Shown here: piece after piece, positions 1-6,199 of the stretch
How the letters are laid out: each line of letters opens with the position of its first letter
Position numbering within the stretch: the first letter of the stretch is position 1
NCBI GenBank assembly: GCA_051650265.1
Contig: JBOFIR010000215.1
Location: 1 to 10,490, forward strand
Reading direction: 5' to 3'
Length of the DNA: 10,490 nt
DNA from: JBOFEH01 sp051650265
GTDB lineage: Bacteria; Bacillota; Clostridia; Lachnospirales; Cellulosilyticaceae
Notes under the pieces: generated by a model
The model's input: the letters and a program-made list of their open reading frames with translations, nothing else
What the model was told of the DNA's origin: nothing
Database searches by the model: none
Made by a program: the position numbers and the translations under genes

Positions 1-95
1 AACGACGAGCTGAGCCTGCACCGCTTTGTGCACGACCATCACCTCGACAATGAGACCCTGCTGCCGGAGGCCGGTTTCTGGAACGCCGCCCAAGC
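1..95. other. GC-rich segment of foreign character at window edge
   Basis: The first 80-100 bases are clearly richer in G and C than the rest of the window. On the plus strand, frame 1 is open from base 1 to a stop at 136-138, and up to about base 100 nearly every codon ends in G or C, as in genes of a high-GC organism. The MATE gene on the opposite strand loses its family-like sequence here: after a plausible LSLAWAAFQ the last dozen residues look unrelated to any transporter. I infer a junction between two DNA sources, either an assembly or library chimera at a contig end or a real recombination point. I do not recognise the protein the GC-rich part might encode. Confidence 0.55.
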
Positions 96-1106
96 CAAAC
101 TTAATACCAGAATGACGCTGGCACTGATGAGGCTGTAAAGATAGGTCTGACGAACACGTGCAAAGTTTTTCGCCCCATAGTTGTAGCCAATAATTGGCTG
201 TGCCCCTTGGTTGAGCCCAAAGATTGGCATGATAAAGATTGTAGAGATTGAAGTGATGATTGCCATAGCCCCAATGGCAAGGTCACCGCCGTAAGTCATA
301 AGTGATTTGTTGGCAATGACAGAGACCACACTACTTGCAAGCTGCATGCAGAATGGTGCAAGTCCGATGACTAAGATATTTTTCATAATCTGAGCATCTA
401 GTTTCATATCACTCGGAATGAGCTTGATAGAAGACTTACTACTCTTAGTAAAGTAGAAGAGTACCCAGCACCCTGCTGCAAACTGAGAAATGACAGTTGC
501 ATAAGCGGCACCTTGAATGCCAAGCCCGAGCCCAAAGATGAAGATAGGATCTAGGACGATATTGATGAGTGCCCCAATAAGCATCGTGAACATACTGAGT
601 TTGGGATTACCATCTGAGCGAATCGAGTTATTCAAACTAAAGGTAAAGAGGTTACAGATTGTTCCCCAGAAAAGAGGACGTATGTAAGCAAGAGCGTAAG
701 GCAGTGTCTGTTCGCTTGCACCAAATAAGGTGAGAATCTGTGTTGCAAAGAGGTTACCAAGTAGTGCAACGAGGATACTGATGATTACAATACCTGTAAA
801 ACCGTTGCCAAGATAACGCTGCGCTTCATCACGTTTTTGTTTACCAAATGAAATGGAGATGCTAGTACATGTACCGATGCCTACAAGCATCCCGAAGCCT
901 GTGATGATTTGGGTTACAGGCATGGTGATGCCCACACCAGTGATTGCAAGACCACCTACTTCGGGGATGTTGCCAATGAAGATACGGTCTACTACGTTGT
1001 AGAGCATATTGACAACCATACCAATAATGGCAGGGATAGAGAATTTAATCAGGAGTTTGATAATGCTTTCTGAACCGAGTTCTTGTTGCGTTTTTTCTGT
1101 CGACAT
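39..1106 (-). CDS. MATE-family multidrug efflux transporter, C-terminally truncated
   Basis: Integral membrane transporter of the MATE (multidrug and toxin extrusion) family, predicted to export cationic compounds or drugs in exchange for Na+ or H+. The N-terminus (SIIKLLIKFSIPAIIGMVVNMLYNVVDRIFIG) is typical of Bacillota MATE proteins. Further family features are the G-ITMP-TQI segment near residues 57-68, alternating hydrophobic helices throughout, and the GLNQGAQPIIGYNYGAKN loop near residues 298-315, which starts the second half-repeat signature. Family members usually have about 450 residues and 12 helices. This frame has 355, of which roughly the last 12 (KPASGSRVSLSR) come from the GC-rich edge segment, so about 100 native residues are missing. 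The start at 1106 has an AAAGGA ribosome binding site 8 bases upstream. It lies downstream of marR on the same strand but has its own promoter. Whether the truncation is biological or an artefact cannot be told from this window. Confidence 0.85.
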   Translation of the reverse strand: MSTEKTQQELGSESIIKLLIKFSIPAIIGMVVNMLYNVVDRIFIGNIPEVGGLAITGVGITMPVTQIITGFGMLVGIGTCTSISISFGKQKRDEAQRYLGNGFTGIVIISILVALLGNLFATQILTLFGASEQTLPYALAYIRPLFWGTICNLFTFSLNNSIRSDGNPKLSMFTMLIGALINIVLDPIFIFGLGLGIQGAAYATVISQFAAGCWVLFYFTKSSKSSIKLIPSDMKLDAQIMKNILVIGLAPFCMQLASSVVSVIANKSLMTYGGDLAIGAMAIITSISTIFIMPIFGLNQGAQPIIGYNYGAKNFARVRQTYLYSLISASVILVLSLAWAAFQKPASGSRVSLSR

Positions 1107-1126
1107 AAAATAAATCCTTTCTTTCT

Positions 1127-1164
1127 ATAATGTTGCATAGACAATGAATTTATTTTAACATTAT
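1127..1164. promoter_or_regulatory. Inverted repeat overlapping the MATE promoter, candidate operator
   Basis: ATAATGTT at 1127-1134 is repeated in inverted form as AACATTAT at 1157-1164, separated by 22 bases. The right arm touches the predicted -10 box (1152-1157) of the MATE promoter. Position and symmetry suit an operator for the MarR-type protein encoded next to it, but the spacing is wider than in a typical MarR site, so this is a weak inference. Confidence 0.3.
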
Positions 1165-1180
1165 TTAGTTGCAAACGCAA
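1152..1180 (-). promoter_or_regulatory. Predicted promoter of the MATE gene
   Basis: Read on the minus strand: -35 TTGCGT (1175-1180), a 17-base spacer, then -10 TAAAAT (1152-1157), with the start codon about 45 bases further on. It lies after the marR terminator, so the transporter can be transcribed independently of marR. Confidence 0.5.
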
Positions 1181-1181
1181 T

Positions 1182-1230
1182 AAAAAAGCCCCTCTTAAGC
1201 CTTTGGATACAAGGACTAGAAGGGGACTTT
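1182..1230 (-). terminator. Rho-independent terminator after marR
   Basis: On the minus strand, just past the marR stop codon, AAAG-CCCC (with one bulged T) pairs with GGGG-CTTT, followed by six T residues. An inner stem (AG-CCTT with AAGG-CT, again with one bulged T) extends the hairpin. It should stop marR transcripts before the MATE gene. Confidence 0.7.
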
Positions 1231-1235
1231 GTGTG

Positions 1236-1700
1236 CTATTCATTTTGAGAAGTTTCTTCGGCTTCAAAAAAGTAGCCTGGGTTATGGCGTGCCATCTTGC
1301 GTAAAAGTGTGAAAAGGGTGTCTAGCTCCTCTTGGGAGAGACTACCTACAAGCTGATGATTCCACTTCTTGGAGACCTCCATAATTTCCTCACAGATCTC
1401 CTGTGCTTTGGTGGTGAGGAAGATGTGGTATTTTCGTTTGTCTTGTTGATTGACAACAGTGGTAACGTAGCCAGCTTCTTCTAATTTTTTGATTGCACGT
1501 GTTGTTGTTCCTTTATCTACAGAAACTTTTTCAGTGAGTTCATCATGACTAATACCATCTTGGAGATAGAGTTGGATGAGAAATTGATATTGCCCTGAAC
1601 CAATATGGTATTTCTCATATTCTTTTGCCAAGAAGGCTGCACCAAGACGATGAAAATGGCTGATGTAGCGGCCAATGGACTCTGTCTCGTATCGTTTCAT
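1236..1700 (-). CDS. MarR-family transcriptional regulator
   Basis: A 154-residue winged helix-turn-helix regulator of the usual MarR length, binding DNA as a dimer. The helix-turn-helix lies at about residues 51-77 (SHDELTEKVSVDKGTTTRAIKKLEEAG). It is followed by the beta-wing, with the family pattern D-x-R-K-x-x-x-x-L-T (DKRKYHIFLT, residues 87-96). The flanking helices form the dimer interface. AAAAGG lies 10 bases before the ATG. MarR proteins commonly repress an adjacent efflux gene and respond to small phenolic or drug-like ligands. The next gene on the same strand is a MATE transporter, so control of that pump is the natural inference. Its own promoter region (1701-1800) contains the direct repeat GTATCA and is shared with the divergent glycosidase gene. 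No ligand can be assigned. Confidence 0.88.
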   Translation of the reverse strand: MKRYETESIGRYISHFHRLGAAFLAKEYEKYHIGSGQYQFLIQLYLQDGISHDELTEKVSVDKGTTTRAIKKLEEAGYVTTVVNQQDKRKYHIFLTTKAQEICEEIMEVSKKWNHQLVGSLSQEELDTLFTLLRKMARHNPGYFFEAEETSQNE

Positions 1701-1821
1701 ATATACACAACCTTTTCTTAAGTATCATTTTGAACATAGTGTATCACAAATGAGTGAATTTGACTACTTATTGCAGATTTGAGCGAGAAAGAAAAAACAC
1801 ATAAAAATTAGTAAAAAAATA

Positions 1822-1836
1822 TTGTTTTTAGTAAAA
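1822..1836 (+). repeat. Copy 1 of a 15-bp element shared with the SGNH promoter
   Basis: TTGTTTTTAGTAAAA occurs here. The identical 15 bases occur in inverted orientation at 6127-6141. Both copies lie inside predicted promoters, which suggests a shared regulator-binding site. Confidence 0.5.
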
Positions 1837-1850
1837 ATTTCTCCTAAAAT
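1822..1850 (+). promoter_or_regulatory. Predicted promoter of the GH31 gene, with embedded palindrome
   Basis: -35 TTGTTT (1822-1827), a 17-base spacer and -10 TAAAAT (1845-1850), 42 bases before the start codon. The -35 box and spacer contain the palindrome TTTTTA-G-TAAAAA (1825-1837). A related half, AATTAGTAAAA, lies just upstream at about 1806-1816. Related elements lie at similar positions in the promoters of the esterase and SGNH genes. Confidence 0.6.
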
Positions 1851-1892
1851 AAAGAGGAGTTTCTTAAATAGCATCAATAAAGGAGCAATGAC

Positions 1893-3431
1893 ATGAATCA
1901 AAGCAATGTATTTACTTATGAAATACAAGAAAACGAATATTGGTATGGACCGATTATCAATGATGGTGGGCAGTACCCATTACATAAAGCATCTTACTAT
2001 GAGGCAAAGTTGGCACTTCACACAAGTCCAAATCAAGCGAATCCTTTTTTGGTCTCAACAAAAGGACGCTACATCTGGTGTGAAAGTGGTTTCGATATTT
2101 TAGTAAAAGACGGGATTATCACACTTACTGCAGTCAAAGCACAACCACAGATTGGCAAAGTAGAAGGTGGGCTTAGAGAAGCCTTTAGTGCAGCAAGTGC
2201 CAAGTTCTTCCCAGCAAATGGCATCATGCCCCCAAAGGACTTCTTCGTCAAGCCGCAATACAATACATGGATCGAGCTGATCTATGATCAGACACAAGAA
2301 GGGGTACTCACTTATGCACGTAGTGTGGCCGCACAAGGGATGCCTGTAGGAATCATGATGATTGATGATGGTTGGAATGAGTATTATGGTAAGTGGGAAT
2401 TTAATCGTGCCAAGTTCCCAGATCCAAAGGCTATGGTAGAGACGCTCCATGAGATGGGCTTTAAGGTGATGCTTTGGACATGTCCATTTGTAAGTCCAGA
2501 TAGCCTTGAGTTTAGGCAACTAAAGGCCAAAGGTTATTTGGTGAAGAATCAAGATGGTTCGGTTGCGATCAAGGAGTGGTGGAATGGTCACTCAGCAGTG
2601 CTTGACCTCACACATCCAGAAGCTGTAGCTTGGTACCACACGCAAAATCATAGATTGATGGCGGACTATGGTATCGATGGCTTCAAGTTTGATGCAGGGG
2701 ATGCACAGTTTTATAGTGATCATGATGTGACGTATGCACCAATTGATGCCAATACACACAGTGAACTTTGGGCAAAGATTGGCTTAGATTATGAATACAA
2801 TGAATACCGCGCATGCTTCAAGGCGGCAGGACTTCACCTTGTACAACGCTTAGCAGACAAAGCACATAGCTGGTGTGGTGCAGGTGTGGCGTCACTTGTA
2901 CCAAATCAACTTGCTCAAGGGATCATGGGATATGCCTATACATGTCCAGATATGATCGGTGGTGGGGAGTATATGAATTTCCTTGCCAATAGTGATCATC
3001 TTGACCAAGAATTATTTGTACGCTATGCACAGTGTGCGGCGATGATGCCTATGATGCAGTTTTCAGCGGCGCCTTGGCGTGTGCTGGATGAGACGCATTT
3101 TGGGTACTGCAAAGATGCAGCGTGGATTCACGTGAAATATGCAGATTATATTGAGGAACTTGCAAAGAGATCAAGTCAGACGGGCGAACCGATTGTTCGT
3201 TATATGGCGTATGAGTTCCCAGAAGAAGGCTTAGAGCTGACCAAGGATCAATTCATGCTAGGAGATCGTTATCTTGTGGCACCAGTGCTGACAAAAGATA
3301 TGCGCATGCGCACTGTGAAATTCCCGACAGGTCAGTGGCGTGGCGATGATGGTAGCGTAGTAGCAGGGCCAACCGTACGCGCAATAGAGGTGCCGTTAGG
3401 GCGTCTGCCAATCTACGAGCGTACAAAGTAA
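1893..3431 (+). CDS. Glycoside hydrolase family 31 enzyme (alpha-glycosidase type)
   Basis: A 512-residue protein with GH31 hallmarks and no signal peptide, so probably a cytoplasmic enzyme acting on imported oligosaccharides. The (beta/alpha)8 barrel contains MIDDGWNEY (residues 156-164), FPDPKAMVETLHEMGFKVML (175-194), the nucleophile motif GFKFDAGD with Asp267 as predicted nucleophile, CPDMIGGGEY (351-360) and MMPMMQFSAAPWR (384-396). A C-terminal beta-domain follows (DQFMLGDRYLVAPVL, 452-466). It is shorter than many GH31 enzymes and lacks large accessory domains. The usual acid/base Asp of this family lies after a Trp-Gly motif. Here the corresponding stretch is HSWCGAG (325-331) with no acidic residue. 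AAAGGAG lies 7 bases before the ATG. GH31 includes alpha-glucosidases, alpha-xylosidases, alpha-galactosidases and sulfoquinovosidases; I cannot choose among them. A strong terminator follows the gene. Confidence 0.88.
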   Translation: MNQSNVFTYEIQENEYWYGPIINDGGQYPLHKASYYEAKLALHTSPNQANPFLVSTKGRYIWCESGFDILVKDGIITLTAVKAQPQIGKVEGGLREAFSAASAKFFPANGIMPPKDFFVKPQYNTWIELIYDQTQEGVLTYARSVAAQGMPVGIMMIDDGWNEYYGKWEFNRAKFPDPKAMVETLHEMGFKVMLWTCPFVSPDSLEFRQLKAKGYLVKNQDGSVAIKEWWNGHSAVLDLTHPEAVAWYHTQNHRLMADYGIDGFKFDAGDAQFYSDHDVTYAPIDANTHSELWAKIGLDYEYNEYRACFKAAGLHLVQRLADKAHSWCGAGVASLVPNQLAQGIMGYAYTCPDMIGGGEYMNFLANSDHLDQELFVRYAQCAAMMPMMQFSAAPWRVLDETHFGYCKDAAWIHVKYADYIEELAKRSSQTGEPIVRYMAYEFPEEGLELTKDQFMLGDRYLVAPVLTKDMRMRTVKFPTGQWRGDDGSVVAGPTVRAIEVPLGRLPIYERTK

Positions 3432-3478
3432 GAAGGCACACATTAAATTAAGAAATATTCCCTGAAAAATAGATATCA

Positions 3479-3523
3479 AAATAGTCAGTAGGTAAAAAAG
3501 AAACCTGCTGACTATTTTTTTTT
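3479..3523 (+). terminator. Rho-independent terminator after the GH31 gene
   Basis: A 14-bp stem (3479-3492 or so with 3503-3516, one G-T wobble) closes on an A-rich loop and runs into a tract of about nine T residues. It ends the GH31 transcript before the esterase promoter. Confidence 0.85.
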
Positions 3524-3550
3524 ATGTTTAAGTAAAAAATATGGTAAAAT
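3522..3550 (+). promoter_or_regulatory. Predicted promoter of the esterase gene
   Basis: An extended -10, TGG-TAAAAT (3542-3550), has a weak -35 (TTATGT, 3522-3527) at 17-base spacing. TTTAA-G-TAAAA (3527-3537), one mismatch from the palindrome core in the GH31 promoter, sits directly behind the -35. A half-site TTTTTACTA lies at 3560-3568, just before the ribosome binding site. Confidence 0.45.
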
Positions 3551-3581
3551 AATAGAAAGTTTTTACTACAGGAGGATAATG

Positions 3582-4406
3582 ATGATTCATACATGTATTA
3601 AACTAGAGACAGTATTTGAAGGATTAAGAGGAAGTGAGGCGACACTCACCACTTATGTGATTGATAATAGCCCAGAGATTGATAGCAATCGCAAACGCGC
3701 AAGTGTTGTGATTTGTCCTGGGGGTGGCTATGGCTATGTGTCTGATCGAGAGGCAGAGCCTATTGTACTTAAGTTTATGGCAGCAGGTTACAATGCATTT
3801 GTGCTTCACTATAGTGGTGCCCCTAAGCGCTACCCGCAGCAACTTCTGGAGCTAGCGGCAGCAGTTGCCCATGTACGCGGGATGGCTGATGCGTGGCATG
3901 TGGAAGCCGATCAAATCGCAGTATGTGGGTTTTCCGCAGGTGGGCATCTTGCAGGAAGCTTAGGAAATTTCTGGGTTGATCCACTCATCAGTGAGACTTT
4001 GGGCATCGATGGGGAGGCTTGTAAGCCAAACAAACAAATCTTAGCGTATCCAGTCATTAGTGGTGGCGAATTTGCCCATAAAGGTTCTTTTGATAACCTA
4101 CTAGGGGAAGAGGCATCTGAGCAGTTACGTGCACAGTTTTCACTCGAGCTGTGCGTGGGGGCACATACACCACCAACATTTTTGTGGCACACAGTGGAAG
4201 ATGCTGCTGTGCCGGTTGAGAATAGCTTGCTTATGGCATGTGCACTTCGCCAAAAAGGGATTTCATTTGAAATGCATATCTATCCACATGGATGCCATGG
4301 ACTTAGTACATGCGAGGCGCTTTCATCAGCACCAGGTGCACCTTATCTGATCCAGCCACATGTAGGAACATGGCTAGAACTTGTGATGGCGTGGTTAGAA
4401 AAATAA
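3582..4406 (+). CDS. Alpha/beta-hydrolase, probable carbohydrate esterase
   Basis: An intracellular serine esterase of the alpha/beta-hydrolase fold, resembling acetyl-xylan/feruloyl esterase-like proteins of sugar-utilisation clusters. Numbered from the upstream ATG at 3579, the oxyanion-hole motif CPGGGYGYVSDREAEP covers residues 46-61. The nucleophile elbow is GFSAGG with Ser119, and the other catalytic residues are Asp208 (HTVEDAAVP) and His240 (YPHGCHGLS). The spacing and the HGLS ending fit this subfamily. Two ATGs stand in tandem (3579 and 3582). The AGGAGG at 3570-3575 is only 3 bases from the first but 6 from the second, so I start at 3582 (274 residues). There is no signal peptide. 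Between the GH31 gene and other sugar genes, its likely job is to remove acyl groups from an imported oligosaccharide. A lipase or peptidase role is less likely. The substrate is unknown. Confidence 0.82.
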   Translation: MIHTCIKLETVFEGLRGSEATLTTYVIDNSPEIDSNRKRASVVICPGGGYGYVSDREAEPIVLKFMAAGYNAFVLHYSGAPKRYPQQLLELAAAVAHVRGMADAWHVEADQIAVCGFSAGGHLAGSLGNFWVDPLISETLGIDGEACKPNKQILAYPVISGGEFAHKGSFDNLLGEEASEQLRAQFSLELCVGAHTPPTFLWHTVEDAAVPVENSLLMACALRQKGISFEMHIYPHGCHGLSTCEALSSAPGAPYLIQPHVGTWLELVMAWLEK

Positions 4407-4482
4407 GAGAGTGAATGAAAAGGGTTATAAACTGGAAAACTATAGGTAAATCAAAACCATATAGATTGGAAAGGGAATAATC

Positions 4483-5925
4483 ATGAGTCGGTTAAAATGG
4501 TATCAAATTCTCAACAAAAAGAGAATTAAAGATTATAAAGTGACGCGCAAAGCGTCAGACTTACGAGATGAGTTTGAAAATGACTATGATCGTATTTTAT
4601 TTAGTGCATCTTTTAGAAGGTTGCAAGACAAGGCACAAGTCTTCCCACTAGAGCAGTTGGATTTTGTGAGAACGAGGCTGACCCATTCACTAGAGGTGTC
4701 CTCTATCGCAAAGTCACTAGGAAGGACGATTGGTGCGCAGCTTATGCAGAGACCTATGTCAGATGGGGAAGTATTTACCAATGAGTATGTGGATGATATG
4801 TGTAATATACTTGCTTGTGCAGGACTCATTCATGACCTTGGTAATCCTCCTTTTGGGCATTTTGGGGAGGTAGCGATCAGAGAGTGGTTCGGGCAGCACC
4901 TGAGGGAACAAGAAGATGGCGGCTATGACTTTATCTTTGATGGGTACGAGGAAAGGCTTGAGCGACAAGAGGCGCTAGATCTTCTGAGCTTTGAAGGAAA
5001 TGCGCAGGCATTAAGGATCTTGACGAAGCTGCATTTTGTGATTGACCGTTATGGCATGAATCTTACACTAGGCGTACTCAGTTCCATTATCAAGTATCCA
5101 AGCTCGTCTCTAGAAGTTGGCCAAGGCGGTAAACTAAGTAAGAAAATAGGATACTATAAGTCAGAATCCCATGAATTTGAAGAAATTATGGAAGTTACTG
5201 AGCTTGGTGGCGTACGCAATCCATTGGTATATATATTAGAAGCAGCGGATGACATCGCTTATTTGCTGGGAGATCTGGAGGATGCTTTTAGCAAAGGGAT
5301 TGTTTCGCACGATGTGTTCAAGATGCGCTATGAAGCATTTCTTGAAGCTGAGGGCTATGAGGAGAAGAGCTTTGAAGAGAGTCTTGATTTCTATTGGAAC
5401 AAGAACTATGACAAGGCGAAGGAAACTTATGGCTATGAGGATCCTGGTGAGTATGCGATGAAGTCCTTTATTATCAAATTAGGAAAGTACCTCAGATCCA
5501 GTGTGGTGGAGGAGTTTTTGGTATCTTATGATGCGATCATGGAGGGAAATTATGAGGGGGAACTTATTGGGAACTCCAAAGCTAAGAAGATTATGCTTTT
5601 CCTAAGACAACTCTCCAAAGACTATGTATATAACAATGAAGCAGTCGTTAAAAGTGAAGTAGTAGGGTACAATATTATCCACAAACTTTTAGATACCTTT
5701 GTGAGTGCGGTACTCAATAAAGAAGTGCAGCCTTATGTAGGGTACGATGGCAAAGTCTACGCCATGATTTCTAAGAACTACCGCTTGGTTTGCAAAAACA
5801 GTATTGCACGGGGGGAAGGAAGTGAGGCTTATTATCGCCTTCTTCTTGTAACCGATTTCATATGTGGGATGACAGACTCTTATGCAGCCAAAGTCTACAA
5901 GGAAGTCATGGGGATGACTATATAG
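4483..5925 (+). CDS. dgt: dGTPase-like HD-domain triphosphohydrolase
   Basis: A 480-residue protein, close to the size of E. coli Dgt, which hydrolyses dGTP to deoxyguanosine and tripolyphosphate. The N-terminal FSASFRRLQDKAQVFPL (residues 40-56), the metal-ligand set His68 (RLTHSLEV), His117-Asp118 (LIHDLGNPPFGHFGE) and Asp257 (EAADDIAYLLGDLEDA), and the nucleotide-site motif FEGNAQALRIL (170-180) are all present. The HD site therefore looks catalytically intact. GAAAGGGA lies 6 bases before the ATG. No terminator and no convincing promoter separate it from the esterase gene 76 bases upstream, so it is probably read in part from the esterase transcript. Members of this family can act on several dNTPs and some protect against phage by lowering dNTP pools. 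Here the sugar-gene neighbours give no functional link, and housekeeping nucleotide control is the default view. Confidence 0.88.
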   Translation: MSRLKWYQILNKKRIKDYKVTRKASDLRDEFENDYDRILFSASFRRLQDKAQVFPLEQLDFVRTRLTHSLEVSSIAKSLGRTIGAQLMQRPMSDGEVFTNEYVDDMCNILACAGLIHDLGNPPFGHFGEVAIREWFGQHLREQEDGGYDFIFDGYEERLERQEALDLLSFEGNAQALRILTKLHFVIDRYGMNLTLGVLSSIIKYPSSSLEVGQGGKLSKKIGYYKSESHEFEEIMEVTELGGVRNPLVYILEAADDIAYLLGDLEDAFSKGIVSHDVFKMRYEAFLEAEGYEEKSFEESLDFYWNKNYDKAKETYGYEDPGEYAMKSFIIKLGKYLRSSVVEEFLVSYDAIMEGNYEGELIGNSKAKKIMLFLRQLSKDYVYNNEAVVKSEVVGYNIIHKLLDTFVSAVLNKEVQPYVGYDGKVYAMISKNYRLVCKNSIARGEGSEAYYRLLLVTDFICGMTDSYAAKVYKEVMGMTI

Positions 5926-6038
5926 TGACATACCAAAGAAAGGGTATAAGCCAAAGTGCTTATACCCTTTCTTTGGTAGTGCTGGAGCATAGTAAGTACA
6001 TGGCCGAGTTTTTCTTGAGGTAAAGGTGAAGCATCCAT
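5895..6038 (-). CDS. Candidate small ORF, 47 residues, unknown
   Basis: The minus strand carries ATG at 6038 preceded by AAAGGAG at exactly 6 bases (plus-strand CTCCTTT, 6045-6051), an ideal ribosome binding site. The frame reads MDASPLPQEKLGHVLTMLQH, then YQRKGISTLAYTLSLVCHYI, then VIPMTSL to a TAG. It overlaps the end of the dGTPase gene by 31 bases and passes through the perfect hairpin at 5931-5978, which would be odd for a normal gene. A weak promoter-like pair (ATCACA, 18 bases, TATACT at about 6077-6082) lies upstream on the same strand. It may be a leader peptide, the 5' remnant of a gene whose remainder was replaced, or chance. I recognise no family. Confidence 0.28.
   Translation of the reverse strand: MDASPLPQEKLGHVLTMLQHYQRKGISTLAYTLSLVCHYIVIPMTSL
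5931..5978. terminator. Perfect 21-bp hairpin, probable bidirectional terminator after dgt
   Basis: Bases 5931-5951 are the exact reverse complement of 5958-5978, with a six-base loop (CAAAGT). The inner part, AGGGTATAAGC paired with GCTTATACCCT, is followed by TTTCTTT, which can serve as the U-rich tail when the outer pairs open. The mirrored AAAGAAA gives the same tail on the other strand. It begins 5 bases after the dGTPase stop codon. No longer T tract follows outside the stem, so it is not a classical terminator. Confidence 0.65.
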
Positions 6039-6120
6039 AGCGGACTCCTTTCAAAGAGAGGGAGAGTAGGTTCGATACAGTATATGTCCTAATAAAGCGA
6101 GATGTGATAGTAATAATATG

Positions 6121-6149
6121 TTGATATTTTACTAAAAACAAGTTAAAAT
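6121..6149 (+). promoter_or_regulatory. Predicted promoter of the SGNH hydrolase gene
   Basis: -35 TTGATA (6121-6126), a 17-base spacer and -10 TAAAAT (6144-6149). An alternative -10, TATAAT, overlaps at 6149-6154. The spacer begins with the palindrome TTTTA-C-TAAAA (6127-6137), as in the GH31 promoter. A second partial copy, TTTTACAAAA, follows at about 6169-6178. Confidence 0.6.
6127..6141 (-). repeat. Copy 2 of the 15-bp promoter element, inverted
   Basis: The exact reverse complement of the 15 bases at 1822-1836. It occupies the spacer directly behind the -35 box of the SGNH promoter. Exact 15-base identity between two intergenic promoters argues for a functional binding site, though the AT-rich composition raises the chance expectation. 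Confidence 0.5.
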
Positions 6150-6199
6150 ATAATAAAAATACTTAATGTTTTACAAAATAATACATTATGGGGGTCATT

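Noticed and set aside
1721..1760. MarR operator from the GTATCA direct repeat and the TCATTT/AAATGA inverted arms upstream of marR
   Set aside because: The repeats are short and widely spaced, and no clear -35/-10 pair for marR could be fixed to judge their position.
2100..2519. 139-codon open frame on the minus strand inside the GH31 gene
   Set aside because: Fully antisense to a well-conserved GH31 coding region, with no ribosome binding site seen and composition explained by the codon structure of the plus-strand gene.
6069..6078. GGTTCGATAC resembling a tRNA T-loop
   Set aside because: No matching acceptor, D or anticodon arms could be found around it on either strand.
5689..6141. 150-codon minus-strand frame across the end of the dGTPase gene
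   Set aside because: Largely antisense to the conserved dGTPase C-terminus, with no ribosome binding site at its start. The shorter frame starting at 6038 in another phase has a much better start signal.
6188..6199. Upstream ATG 6188 as the SGNH start codon
   Set aside because: It has no ribosome binding site. The following G-run serves the ATG at 6200 instead.
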